Source of the DNA: Larimichthys crocea
Lineage: Eukaryota > Chordata > Actinopteri > Sciaenidae
DNA length: 64,000 bases
Assembly: GCF_000972845.2 (NCBI RefSeq)
Contig: NC_040022.1
Span: forward strand, 14,176,919 to 14,240,918
Direction: 5' to 3'
Part shown: piece after piece, positions 30,150 through 42,099 of the stretch
Position numbering within the stretch: the stretch's first letter is position 1
Layout of the letters: each line of letters begins with the position of its first letter
The notes under the pieces: model-generated
What the model saw: only the letters and a program-made list of their open reading frames with translations
What the model was told of the DNA's origin: nothing
Databases searched by the model: none
Made by a program: the position numbers and the translations under genes

Positions 30150-30605
30150 AGTGTTTATTGGTGTGTGTGATAGAATTCATGACAAGATAAAACAGCTATG
30201 TGTGTTGTGCAACTGTAAGACACTCTGGGGTAATACACAGAGAGGTGCCTGTTGTTACCTAAGTGAGCAGAGAAACGGGAAACTTTACCCAAGGTCCGAA
30301 CAGGAAATCTTAGGATTAGAAACAGTCACGAGATGTCTTACCCCATAGGTTTCAGCCAGCCGTATCCTGCTTGAGTTGTCTTACCATGTATAGGCATGAA
30401 AGATGTATGTTCACGTCCTGCTAAGTGTAACACCTATTTCCTTTGTGTGATAATAAAACGAGCCTGAACTGCTGATGGGCAGAACTCAGCAGACCGGAGT
30501 AGAGGCAGACTGCGGAGTCTGTATATGCTGGGTTCTCTCTTTGCAAAGGTCCCTTTGCAAAGGTTAAACTGAATTGTGTCTTCTTTAAACTTTTTCTGCA
30601 CTTAG
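30150..30605 (+). mobile_element. Possible solo LTR of an endogenous retroelement
   Basis: The stretch has LTR-like order: a promoter-type 5' half, AATAAA near 30,453, a short R-like GC-richer section around 30,460-30,530, then a TCTCTTTGCAAAGG repeat and a T-rich end. No retroviral genes lie beside it. Exact TG...CA ends and a target duplication could not be fixed, so the call is tentative. Confidence 0.35.
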
Positions 30606-30821
30606 ATCAATCTATTTTATTTCTTTGATCATAGGAAACAAGATACCCTGGAAATTAAAGAGATTGACACAGGCTGCATTCAAGCGGGTTGATTTCCGTC
30701 AAAGATCCGTGTTCTACCTCTTAATATCTTCAGTCCATCTGTGGCCATATTCCCAGCCAGGACACTTAGTCCCTCCCCCAACCCTGACATTTGCTCCACC
30801 CACTCCATACAGTTTGTCTTT

Positions 30822-32656
30822 ATGGAGGACTATGATGTGGACATGGATGAGGATGAGGAGGGAGAGGTATTCATGAGAAAGGCCACAACAGGCCCTTGGT
30901 GGGAGGACTGTGTAGATGATGGCAACTGTGACATACAACACCAGAGAGGAGAAAGAGGCTGCATGGTAAACAGTCGCAGTTGGGCAGAGGAGCTCCAGGA
31001 TATCTTTGCACCACAGTCAGAAGACTCTTACATTGGAGGGCAAACGAGACTGTCCAGCATCTCTGTGAGTGATTGTCTTTCTCTCTTTCTGCCTGGGCCA
31101 CACAAGCACTGAATTCCTCCCTCCATTTGTTCTGACAAATTCCATTTAATCTATTAACCACAAGAAAACGGACTGAGGCAGGACGAGAAAGAGATTCAGC
31201 GCAACTTACCAGAATAATAGAACACAAACAATGTCAAGTGAAAAATTAAATTACCTAAAAGCTGACAACATAAAGCAATATGAGTATAACAGTAGTTGCA
31301 CTCTGAGACTATGTATATCTGGTTTCTGGCTGTGTGAATACAGTATATGATTATAATGGTGTATACATTACCATTAGAGAAATGCAAAAAGGCTGAGAGG
31401 CTCAGGATATTTGGCCTCTGATGCTGATGATGGATGAAAGATGACTCAAAAATGTAATCAGCCCACTGCTGCACTGTGACACAGCAATGTGGATATGTGT
31501 ACGCACTTTTGTGTGTGTGTGTGTATTTGTGGTTCTTTTTGCACGCTGTGATTCCTTGTCTCTCCTTTACGGCTCATCACCCTTGAGTCTGTGATGTGGA
31601 ATGGGGCTGGACGAGATTCCTTTAGGAGACAAAACAAATACACAATGTGCAGTTAGAAATTCACTGCTCTGCTTTGGGCCAACGAGCAGACGCAGACGGC
31701 ATGTCAGTGTTGCTCAAAAATGCTGACATTTATTAGAGGAGCCATCATTGATCAGCCGTGGTCTCTTTAATAGCCTTGTTTTCCAGTATTGCAGTCTCAT
31801 TTATCAGGCTATGTTTAGCCTGGTCTATCAGCCCACACTATCGCTCACCTTGTCATGCAGCAAATCACATGCCCTTATTTCTCTAAGTCTATTAGGTCTG
31901 TCTCCTCTTATCAGGACATGGATGTTCCTTTCCTTCCATTAAAAGAAAGGTGAAGGCAGAGAGAGAGCAAGTGAGGAAGATGGAGGAACAGATAATAGAT
32001 CAGGAAAGCAGTGGCAGCACTGAACAGCTCTGTCTCTCCCCTCCTTCCCTCCACCATTTCTCTCCTTCTCTGCTTCCGTCTCTTCCCACTCTTTCCTCTC
32101 CTGCTCCCACATTCCCCCCCCTCCTCCCCTTGCTGCCTCCCTCCCTCCCCTCAGTGCTCTCTCCTCCCTTCCTCTCTCTCTCTCTCCTGCTCAGAGCTGC
32201 AGTATATGAGAGGGTCTCCTGGGTCTAGCTTCACTGCAGTGTAGAGAAGGGCAGGGCGGCTGTTTTAGTACGATGCGCTGAAGGATGGTGCACCAGGAGA
32301 AACGCGTTTACCAGGTGTGTGGATTTGTGTTTGTATGTGTTAATGATTCTGAGGTTGTAGTATAGGCAGCAGACTATTTACAGGTATTCATGATAGGCAT
32401 CCATCATGGGTGAGCTGCTGTAGATGAATCAGCCATAATGGATGTGTGATTGTGAGGTGGCGTAGGTGTGTTCATATGTGATCTTTGTTTATTTTATGTT
32501 TTTTTAATCTTAGTACAATGAAAAAATCATCTTTCATATAAAGTGTGTAATCATGCTTTGCTTTTTTTTAGAAATGAAAATGATTATATATCTATACAGT
32601 GACCAAGAGGTGCTTTTGCTACAGCATGTACCTTCTTTTGGGAGGGTAGAAAAGGT

Positions 32657-32687
<31 letters not shown>

Positions 32688-35600
32688 AGAGACTCTGTTG
32701 GTAAGGAGGAAATCCGGCTGTCTGAAGTGGGTGAACAGGAGGTAGAGCATTGGTTGGGCGAGTAAATGCGATCAACTGTGATTTATGCTCTTACATCAGA
32801 GCCTCATCTAATGATGCGTCACAAAAAAAAAAGGGGGAGAGGGTGTTGGTGTTGAGCTGGTTTTGAGGTTATTTAGAGAGAGAGAGCATTGATACATAAA
32901 AGAAACATTCCTAATTTTGGAGGTGTTATTCAATGGTTGTGTGTCACATGCTCACACACATACAAAAGCAGCCTCAGGACATGTGGACACACACAATTAA
33001 ATACTGTCAATGAAAAATACTATATCAATGGTGCCAGAATAGGAAATCATCTAAAAACATTTTGTTCAGTGTTTCTCTTCAGTATAACAAGAGAAAAACT
33101 GTGATATTTCAAGACTTTGGATTTTCTGTACCAGAAAACAATGCAGCTTAAATTATGTTTGTAATTGACAGAAGGAAATAAGCTCTAACGGCAGCTACAG
33201 AGAAGAAGCTGTGAAGTGAAAGTGGTTAATGATGCAGGGTAGGACATAAACTGAAGAAGAAATAGGAAATGGGACAACAATCAACTAAGACAGTGAAACA
33301 TCTAGATACTGAGAATGATGTAAATCAACATTTCTGGTCTAAAAGAAATATAAAGGACAGGAAAGAAAAGAAAATGTCTGCAAAGAGAGAGAAACCATGC
33401 ATTTGTTTGTTTGCTAAACAGAGAGCAGAATGACACGGCATTTTGAACCATTTCAATATAGATAGCTGCTGTCTTGATGATAGACTGTGAATGGACAGTG
33501 AACAAAGGAAGATCGTTATTAACGACTTATAGAAATTATAGTTCTGAGGTTGCAAGTGATTACCACAGACCTTAAAGATTTGTTGTCTGCTATAGAAAAG
33601 AAATGTAATTTACTTCACTGAAGATGAAACATACATTTTACAATAAATTGACAAATACTTAAATATATCTTTATACACCGGATCATATTTAGCTTCTTAA
33701 GGTCTTGACCTGTGTTTTGTGCCTACATTCCCTCCATGTTGAAACAGGATGTTATGTGGGCACTGTTAACAAGCAGAGAAGTTGCTAGAATAATTGATTC
33801 ATCCATTTTCTATACCAGTTTATCCCTATGGAGGCTGTAGTCTACATCCCAGGATGCATCGGGTGAGCTGCAGGGTTCATCCTGGACAGGTTGTCAGCAG
33901 GTTGTCAGTCTATAACCAGGCTAACACATAGCCAGACAAAATGCATGCATACTAACATATTAACAGCTGCAAGTTCACATTTCATCTGCATGTCTCTGAC
34001 CTGTGGAGTAAATCAGACCACCTTGATCTGCTAGATGTGCCATTTTAATCAGGTTGCATATGGAGTCCAGTATTTATTGTAGCAGGAGAAACTGGATATT
34101 CTGTTCTCTGTGTATTTTGGGCTGTAAAATCGTACATGGACTATTTAAACTTGATATTTTTGGGTTATTTAGAGACAGAACAGGAAATGAGAGGAGGAGT
34201 GTTATATAAGGAGTGATGTCTGTTATTTGTAGAGAAGAGGGGAGGGCCAAAGAACTGTTTTCTATAAATGTGTTAGCTAAGCTTTACAAATCTATCTATA
34301 CAATTATAATGGCAGTGTCACGTGTGAGCCCACGAGTGAATTATATTAATTGGTAAAAGGCAGGAAATTAAATTTCATGACTTTGCTACATTCTTTCCAT
34401 CCTCCTTTACCTACATAAATCCATATTTGTTCCTCCTCCTCAGTTCCCTTTCATCCTCCTCCCCAAAAACCACAAAGTGCATTATCATTTTGTACAATAC
34501 ACATACTTATAGCTTTAATTTAACCACCCAGCTTAATATTTCTCCCCATGAGTTATGTCCCACCTGGTCAGTCAAGCAGAGATGGAATTACAGCAAAAGC
34601 ACTTTTATTAATATTCTTTATATTCATGTATTTTTTCCCCCCTCTCTTTTCTCTGGCAGGCCCAGAGGAATGAGAGAGAGTCCATCAGGCAGAAACTTGC
34701 CCTTGGCAGTTTCTATGACGACGAGCCAGTCATCTACACCAGCTGCAGCAAGAACGGCCCGTCCTCCCGGTGGGTTTGGATTGAATGTGTGTGTATGAGT
34801 GTGTTACAGTTTGATCAATGTAGCCATTTGAAGGCCAGCACCAATATCTTTGTGTTTTAGGTTCTGACAGATGATGCTTTAGATCTCAAGATAGATTTTA
34901 TTCTTGGGTGGATAGCAAGTAAAAAACAGTGAGAAATGCCCTAGATTTAGTTAATTATAGATTTGCGGATTATTCATCTTTTTTTAAACCTGAATATAAA
35001 ATGAATTGTGGGTTTGTTACCTCCACTTATAGAACAGATGGCTGTCCAATATACTGTAAAGCTTTTAATTATATACCTGCCCATAATACTGACAAACCAA
35101 TATATCAATATCATTATCTTTTGAGTGTATATTCATGCTTATATGTGGCACAGTCTTTGTATTTCTGTCTTTGTAATTGTGTCCAGTGAATAATGTGTAT
35201 CTCTAAATTAGTTTTTTTTTAAGTTAAACTTTAGGATTTCATGTTCCTTTGTGGGTTTAGGGATGGGATTATCTGAAATAAACAAAACAGGCCTTTTTTT
35301 CATAGCTCTTGTAAAATGTTTAGAGATACACAGTTTTTACAGCACAGCATGTGTGTAATGTTCGCGATTCAACTCAGTGGACTGTCATCTGCAAAGACTA
35401 GAGATCGGTCTACATGGTGAATACCACTAGTTACTTAACAGCCAGAAGAGGAAGCTACTCAGCAGTTCACTTTAACCTTTTATCCATTAACTAAGAAGTA
35501 AAAGCTAAAAAAGAAACCGAAAAGATCAAACTGATGGGACGTGATGTGTTGGCTTACAGTATGCTGTAGATGTCATGTGCAAATGACGGTAAATAAGAGT

Positions 35601-38600
35601 TGGTCATTTGTGGAAATCTATGCAAAGATGGTGAGTCATATAGAAGAGAGTGCAGCATGGTGCAATGACAAGATTAAATTGCGTCTGTGCTTATGTTATC
35701 CATGGCAGCAAACAGAGGAAGAGAAGTGAGTGACTCACATGAAAAGATAGACATGCAGACGGAAAATGAAAGGTTTCCCAGAAAACCACAGTATATTTTT
35801 TAAGTGAATCCAAAGGAATCGAAATCAGACTAAACAATAACTAGTTTACTATCAGAAGCTGAAGAAAGAACCTCAAGTGTGGATAGGGTAGGAACAAAGG
35901 GGGTGGCACAGTGGTTAACCTCCATTTCGCAATAAGTTGCTGAGGCAGAAACTTACTGATGCCCAACTTCAACTGAGTCAGACAGATTTTCTCACAGTGG
36001 GATATAATTTAGATATTACGTGTTCATTGGCAAAATAAGATATTTCATATTGAAATTTCACCACCAAACTCTTAAAATAAGCATTAAATGTGAAGATCAT
36101 AATTGTTGAACGTTTTTATATGTCCAAATTATATTTATTATTATTATATTCTGTTTTCCTCTTAAAACTAGTGTGCAGCAGTCAACCATTGTCTTTCTGT
36201 TTGTATTTTTATTGCCCTAATAAGTCTTTATTCCCTAAATGATTACAAATTGATTGCATTTTAAATATACAACAGGTCTGACATAATGAATTCAAACTAA
36301 AGAAACTCATTTTTCCAGAAAATTGATATTTCATGTTTGTAATTGAGGTTTAGGACGGCCACAAAAATTTGCACACACACGTAGGGGAAAGAGTTGCATT
36401 ACATCAGACACGTGGTGATTAACCAAAGCCACTGCAGCTACAACATAACAGCTTTGACATTTTGTCATTTGACTAAGCGTTTCTGGAGACTGATTGAGGA
36501 AGTGCAGTGGTCCAAATGTGTCTGAAAGAGGAAATGATTCCTGATATAAGTCTGTGACAGTGATTGGCGAACTTGTCATGTGAACTCCAGTGAACATTAC
36601 AAAGTTAGAGGTGTGACAGAGGTGTAACCTCTGGGATTTAGCTAGGGGTGGAAATTCCAATGTCACCCTGTCCAGTTCGTGGGATGTTGTATTAGTTATT
36701 GTTCTCATAGCAGTATAGAGGGAGGTTACTTTGGTTACTTAGGTTCTTTCAGTCAGTATCATGATCTGGAATTGAATGAATGGTGTTTTGAGCTCTTGGA
36801 AAAGCTGAGGTTGGAGGTCCTGATGTCATGTTTGTCGATTAAATCATTTCATTGAAGTTTGCTTTCATTTCCACTTGATTAGGTCATTACACACATCCCA
36901 TGTCTAACTGTTTAATATATCACTCTGAAACCGTGGGAAATTATATTCTGCCTAACAGTCTACTCTTCTATAAAGGAGTCCACTAGATTATTGGAACCTG
37001 GCTGCAAGGTTTTCTCCAATTAAGTTACAAAATCATGATTAGGGTTGAATTGGACACTGCTCTTGGGTGAGGGGCCGAGGACTGCAGTCAACATTCTAGT
37101 TCATCCTAAAGATGCTGAATAAAGATCAGGACTGACTTGTCTCCAAACTGTTGCCATGAGACTGGAAGCACACCATTGGATAATTACATTTAATTATGCT
37201 GTAGCATTAGGATTTACTTTAATTGGAACTAAGGGGTCTAGCCCAAACCAAGAAACACATTCTCAGACCTACAACACACAAATCTATGTAGACTGAGGTG
37301 TCCTATATTTAGTATTTTACTGAACAGCCACACCTTTTGACATTATCCACATCAACTTTTTAGCTTTATGACACTAAAATGTGACTATTGGTCTCTGATC
37401 TCTGTCATCATTCCCATGTCCATTTAATATTTAAAACATCCATATTAAATAGGAGATCCAGCGATTGTGATAAGAAAATCAAATGGAAAAAACAAACAAA
37501 CAAACAAAAACACTTGGACTTCTTTTACACTGAAAAAAACAAACAAACTTCCTGTCTCAAAAAAATTTTTAAAATCCAGCTGACACCCCATGGAATCCGG
37601 CACACGATGCACAGTGCAGTATGGAGAGCTAGTAAACTTTTTGAAGACAGTTTTGCTTTTTTCGTGTGGAAATTACAACAATCACCTGAAGTGAATGTGT
37701 TTTTTCATCATTCATTAGAATTATGCAAATGCTTGAACCTTGAGTTCAAATATTTCCTGGCTTTTCCGCATTCTACTCCTTCCTTTATAATTAAATATAT
37801 ATACACAGTTTATTGAAACACATTTAGGATTATGCAATTGAGGATAAATGTAAACACTCCTACCACGTCATGCGTGTGATTTTATTTCGACTTAGAATGT
37901 GTTTGTTGTCTGAGTATAAACTAAATAAACACAATCACTGTGATTTCCCCCTTTCTCTCCATGGGTTTCACTCTGACTAGCAGACAAAGATCAACATTTT
38001 GTCTCTCAGTTCCACTCACACACTGTGTTTTTTTTCCTTGCAGATTGCAGAGTGGGGTAAACCTGCAGGTGTGTTTTGTTAATGACAGCAGCAGTGACAA
38101 AGACAGTGATGCTGAGGACAGCAGGACAGAGACCAGTTTGGACACGCCGCTGTCACCTGTGGTATGTACAGCTTAGATCATCTCTGACTGTGTAGGTGTT
38201 TGTACATACAGTGCGTTTCTGTCTCGTCCCACAACTCTCATTACTCTTTAACCATGTGTGAGAACCACATTGGCTGTTAAATCATTATATTACCTATACC
38301 ACTTCCTCACCAGAGTAAGCAGAGCTCATCGTTATCTGACCGAGACACGGCGGAGGAGGACTCAGACCCATTAGATGACTGCGGCGGGTTCTGGCGGGTG
38401 CAGCGAAGGCTGCAGGAGGAGGCCCGGGTGGCGCTGGCTCTAGCTCGACCCATGGCACGCATGCAGGTGGAGGTGGAGAGGCAAATCCAACTGCACAGAC
38501 GTTCACCTGTGGCTGACTTGGTTAGTCAGTGTGTGTGCGAGAGAGAAAGAGAAACACAGATCACGGGATTTGTGGTTTTGTGGCGATGTCATAATTCATT

Positions 38601-39463
38601 CTTCAATAAAAAATACATCATAGGGGATGATCCAGGACAATGAAATATCTGTATGTGGAGTTGGGGGGGCTTCAGCAGAGAAACAGCAAGTTATAGCTGT
38701 CCTGTCGTACAACACAATACAAAAGATGACAAAAGGGAATTACATGACCTGAATACAAGATAAATCAGGGTTTGTGTGCGTGACTAAGAAAAGCCCCTGA
38801 TAAACAAAGGCAGCAAATTTGTCCCACTGCTGAGGGATAATAGATATTTACGAACCCTGATAGATACATACTGTACATCTAACTGACTTTAATATGTATT
38901 GAATAAAACTGTTTTGGTCTTTATTCACATTCTGCACATTTTAACATGCAATAATGTCCTGTCTGTGTGTATTTTTCTTTTTTCTTTTTTACATATGCAG
39001 CTTCCCCATCTGCCCCACATCAGCGAGTGTTTGATGAAAAGGAATCTGAGGCGAGGGGACATGAGAGACATGAGTCTCGGACAGTTGCAAGTCATCACAA
39101 ATGACTTACACTCACAGATTCAGAGTGAGTACATCACACACAGATACACACTCGGGTATGACACAAACACCACTGCAAGTGTTTGATAAACTCCAACAAA
39201 CATCATATCAAATCTAACACAGGTCTAAATGAAGAGCTGGTGCAGTTGCTGCTGTTGAGGGATGAGCTGCATGTGGAGCAGGACGCCATGCTGGTGGACA
39301 TAGAGGACCTCACCAGGTGAATCTCCCTTTTTTCCCTCACTCGTCTCTCTGTTTTTAATCTTTCTATAAATAACGCTCACTCTAACGTACTTCTTCTCTT
39401 TGTTGTGACAGGCACGCTCACAGCCACCAGCGGCACCAGGCAGAGAAAGCTATCTCTAAATAA
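30822..39463 (+). CDS. schip1: Schwannomin-interacting protein 1
   Basis: SCHIP1 is a cytoplasmic coiled-coil protein that binds NF2/schwannomin and ankyrin-associated complexes at axon nodes. Two alternative first exons join the same phase-0 acceptor. The long form starts at 30,822 (exon to 31,064); the short form uses 32285-32314 ([10 protein letters not shown]). Common exons are 34660-34769, 38044-38161, 38314-38520, 39001-39124, 39223-39316 and 39412-39463. The short protein is 244 residues and the long one at least 315. The core '[19 protein letters not shown]', '[20 protein letters not shown]', '[19 protein letters not shown]' and a C-terminal leucine-rich coiled coil are diagnostic. 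The long-form exon is acidic and diverges strongly from the mammalian one. Upstream exons of the long or IQCJ-fused form may exist outside the supported set. il12a follows directly, as in human. Confidence 0.88.
32285..32314 (+). CDS. schip1: Short-isoform first exon of schip1
   Basis: It encodes [10 protein letters not shown], matching the mammalian short-isoform start, followed by a GT donor. A pyrimidine-rich CT tract covers about 32,035-32,190, just upstream, and probably belongs to its promoter region. Confidence 0.85.
32656..32685. repeat. (GT)n microsatellite in schip1 intron
   Basis: About 14 GT units lie between the short first exon and exon 2. Confidence 0.9.
33804..33950 (+). repeat. 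Degraded dispersed fish repeat
   Basis: The phrases CATCCATTTTCTATACC, 'GGTGAGCTGCAGGGTTCATCCTGGACAGG' in degraded form, and 'GGCTAACACATAG' belong to a common fish repeat, also seen near 3,465. Confidence 0.5.
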
Positions 39464-41203
39464 AGCACCCCTCGTCTTCACGTGTGTCTGTCTGCACGCC
39501 ATCTTTACCTCCCGCTCCATGGACCGTCACCAGTGTTACTAACGAAACTCCATCTGTGCTGACTGTTTCTGGAGAAATTAATACATCATATACTGCAATA
39601 TTAACACACTGACACTCATTCATAATGTATCACACCAGAGGACGTTTTTGAGAGACAGAGAACCCGACATCTAAGAGAAGCTGAGTCATCCGTATGGACA
39701 CATTTGAGTTTGTGTAGGCTTTTTATGCCATGTTTCATAGAATTAGGGGAATCCTCTCAACTTAATTCCATCCCTAACCCTGATTTACCTCTTCATGATT
39801 TTGCACGCTACACTCATGTTATGTTAATTCTGGGTTAAAGAGAGAGAGAGCGCCTGTATACACCTTGTTTCTCCCTCGTCTTAAAAAAGATGATGACTTT
39901 TAGGGGTCACGGCTGACTGCATCTAATGATCAGTTAATCAGTTTTTGTTTGTCTCTATGAAAATCAAGACGATCAGTCAGTTCACCTGTATACATGCACT
40001 ATTCATCTTCTTATAATTTCTTTCACTAAGAGCACTGTGTCATTGTTGTTTAACACTTGAATTCACTATTAAACATCTACTATCTGAGCTGTTGCAATAT
40101 AAAAGGAGAAACACTCTGTGCTGATTTGCAGCTTAGCTTTGGTGTTTAAATGCTGCAGCAGCTTCACAGAGGTTCTTGGATGTAACTCGATAGCTGCTAC
40201 AGTTCCCATCTGCTTTAAATACGCATTTAGAGCTTTACTGGACAACATTTTGAATTTTATTCAGACAAATTTGTATTGTCAAATGCTTTTGTCTACTCAG
40301 TAGAATGGACAAAATGAGATGAAATAGGTTTAAAAAGTTCTATTGGTTAATATTAGGGATAGGAAAATGGGGAAAAGTGGAGGCATGTTGACATGAACAG
40401 CCCCTAAATAAAAGTATGCAGTCATTTTTATGTTCAATTTACTAATGCTAAAAAAAAGAGGTAAAAAACATGATAAATAATATATGAATAAACCACAGCC
40501 TAAACATATATCTATTTTATCTGATCAGAGGATTTATGGACATATTGTATGTAAATGTTAAAAGATACTTTATTAAAAGGATGAAGAACATGCCCTGTCA
40601 TCTGGCTGTGTTTAAGTGTTTTCACTCACCTTTTTAAGAATGTCATTTAACACAAAGTAAAATTTTCTTTTTCTATTGTACGCTTCATTGATAAATGTAC
40701 TGTATGATTGTAAAGAAGAAAAAAAAGAAGAAAGGAAAAACTCCAGTAATAAATGTTTCAAGTTCAAAGTTTCAATTTTGTTTATATTTGGCTTTCATGA
40801 GAGATCATTTGCATCTTATGCCCCGGCTAACTGTGCGTGCATCAACATTACTGTAAAAATAAATTATTAAAAACACACACACACAAATAGAAATGTTCTT
40901 CTGAAGTGCAGCTTGGGAAAGGAAGTTGTTCTCATTCACATATTCAGAGCTGTACGAAAAGGCGCATTTGAGCATTTCACACGTCTTGTGTTGTGTTAAC
41001 ACTTACATAACTGAGTTTTGTGGATTTCCAACAGGGGAACAACGAAAATAAAACTCAGTTTCATTTATGAATTCGGCCACATTAATACATTATTAAGTAA
41101 TACATAATATGGAGTAGTACATACTAATTAATTTTAGTAATTATATATATAATATATATATATAATAATAATAATAATATATATATATATATATTATAGT
41201 ACA

Positions 41204-41241
<38 letters not shown>

Positions 41242-41277
41242 TGTACTATAATATATATATATATATATTATAGTACA

Positions 41278-41315
<38 letters not shown>

Positions 41316-41990
41316 TGTACTACTTCATATCAGAGAGAGAGGATGGATTGGATGAATTGACAAGAAGAGTGATGTGTTTTTATGTTTTTATACATTTTTC
41401 ACATACTTCAACACACACTTTATACTACGGGAAAACAAGAATTTCCACCTTAGATGGCTGCCCGGAAATCATTAGAACGAATCTGTTGAACAATAAATGA
41501 ATAAAAAGTATACTTTTCACTAGAAGCCACATGTTTAGCCATACAATACAAAACATTTAATTGACACTGAGCAAACTAGATTTTAAGTGATTTTCTTATG
41601 CATTATAATAATATAATATGCATAATATAAATCCATCTATTATCTAATTAAAAGGATTTTTAAACTTCTTTCAGATTGTAATATATTTTGTAGTTATTTG
41701 ATATATTTTTCTCTGTCTGGCACTTAAATAAAAATCAGTTTTTGTTTGTGATTGTTGATACAGTGGACATGGTAGATATTGGACAAATGTTACTTGTTGT
41801 TCAGATTTAATGCTTTCACTATGCCCTCTTTGGAAATGTCAACAATGAACACTGACCAGGGTGAACATGCATTACTCACCAATGTTTGTGTTATTTCCAG
41901 TTTCACCAAAGTATTGAGGCTCTAGGGGAAAACTACACTACCTTGACTGAGCACTTTCAATTTACAGTCAAGTGTCGACACATAGACGTG
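39464..41990. other. schip1 3' UTR and intergenic space
   Basis: The schip1 3' UTR probably runs to one of several AATAAA signals (for example near 40,857). Beyond it no gene is supported. An AT palindrome cluster at 41,097-41,330 is listed separately. Confidence 0.45.
41097..41330. repeat. Nested AT-rich palindromes
   Basis: Three blocks of (AT)n are joined by TAGTACATACTA and its reverse complement. The outer ends (GGAGTAGTACATACT and AGTATGTACTACTTC) are also mutually inverted. The segment can fold into one long hairpin or cruciform and may derive from a fold-back element. Confidence 0.8.
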
Positions 41991-42007
41991 GTAGTCTATT
42001 AGTGTGG

Positions 42008-42037
42008 GGGAAGTCCCACATCTGTATGGGTATAAAA
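42008..42037 (+). promoter_or_regulatory. kappa-B site and TATA box of il12a
   Basis: GGGAAGTCCC (42,008-42,017) fits the NF-kappa-B consensus GGGRNNYYCC exactly. TATAAAA (42,031-42,037) lies 14 bases further on and 63 bases before the start codon. Mammalian IL12A is NF-kappa-B responsive, so inducible transcription is a sensible inference. Confidence 0.75.
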
Positions 42038-42099
42038 CACTTAAGGATGTCTGAGTTCAGTCAGTTATCAGAGAATCTGAACCAACAGCCTTACCCAAA

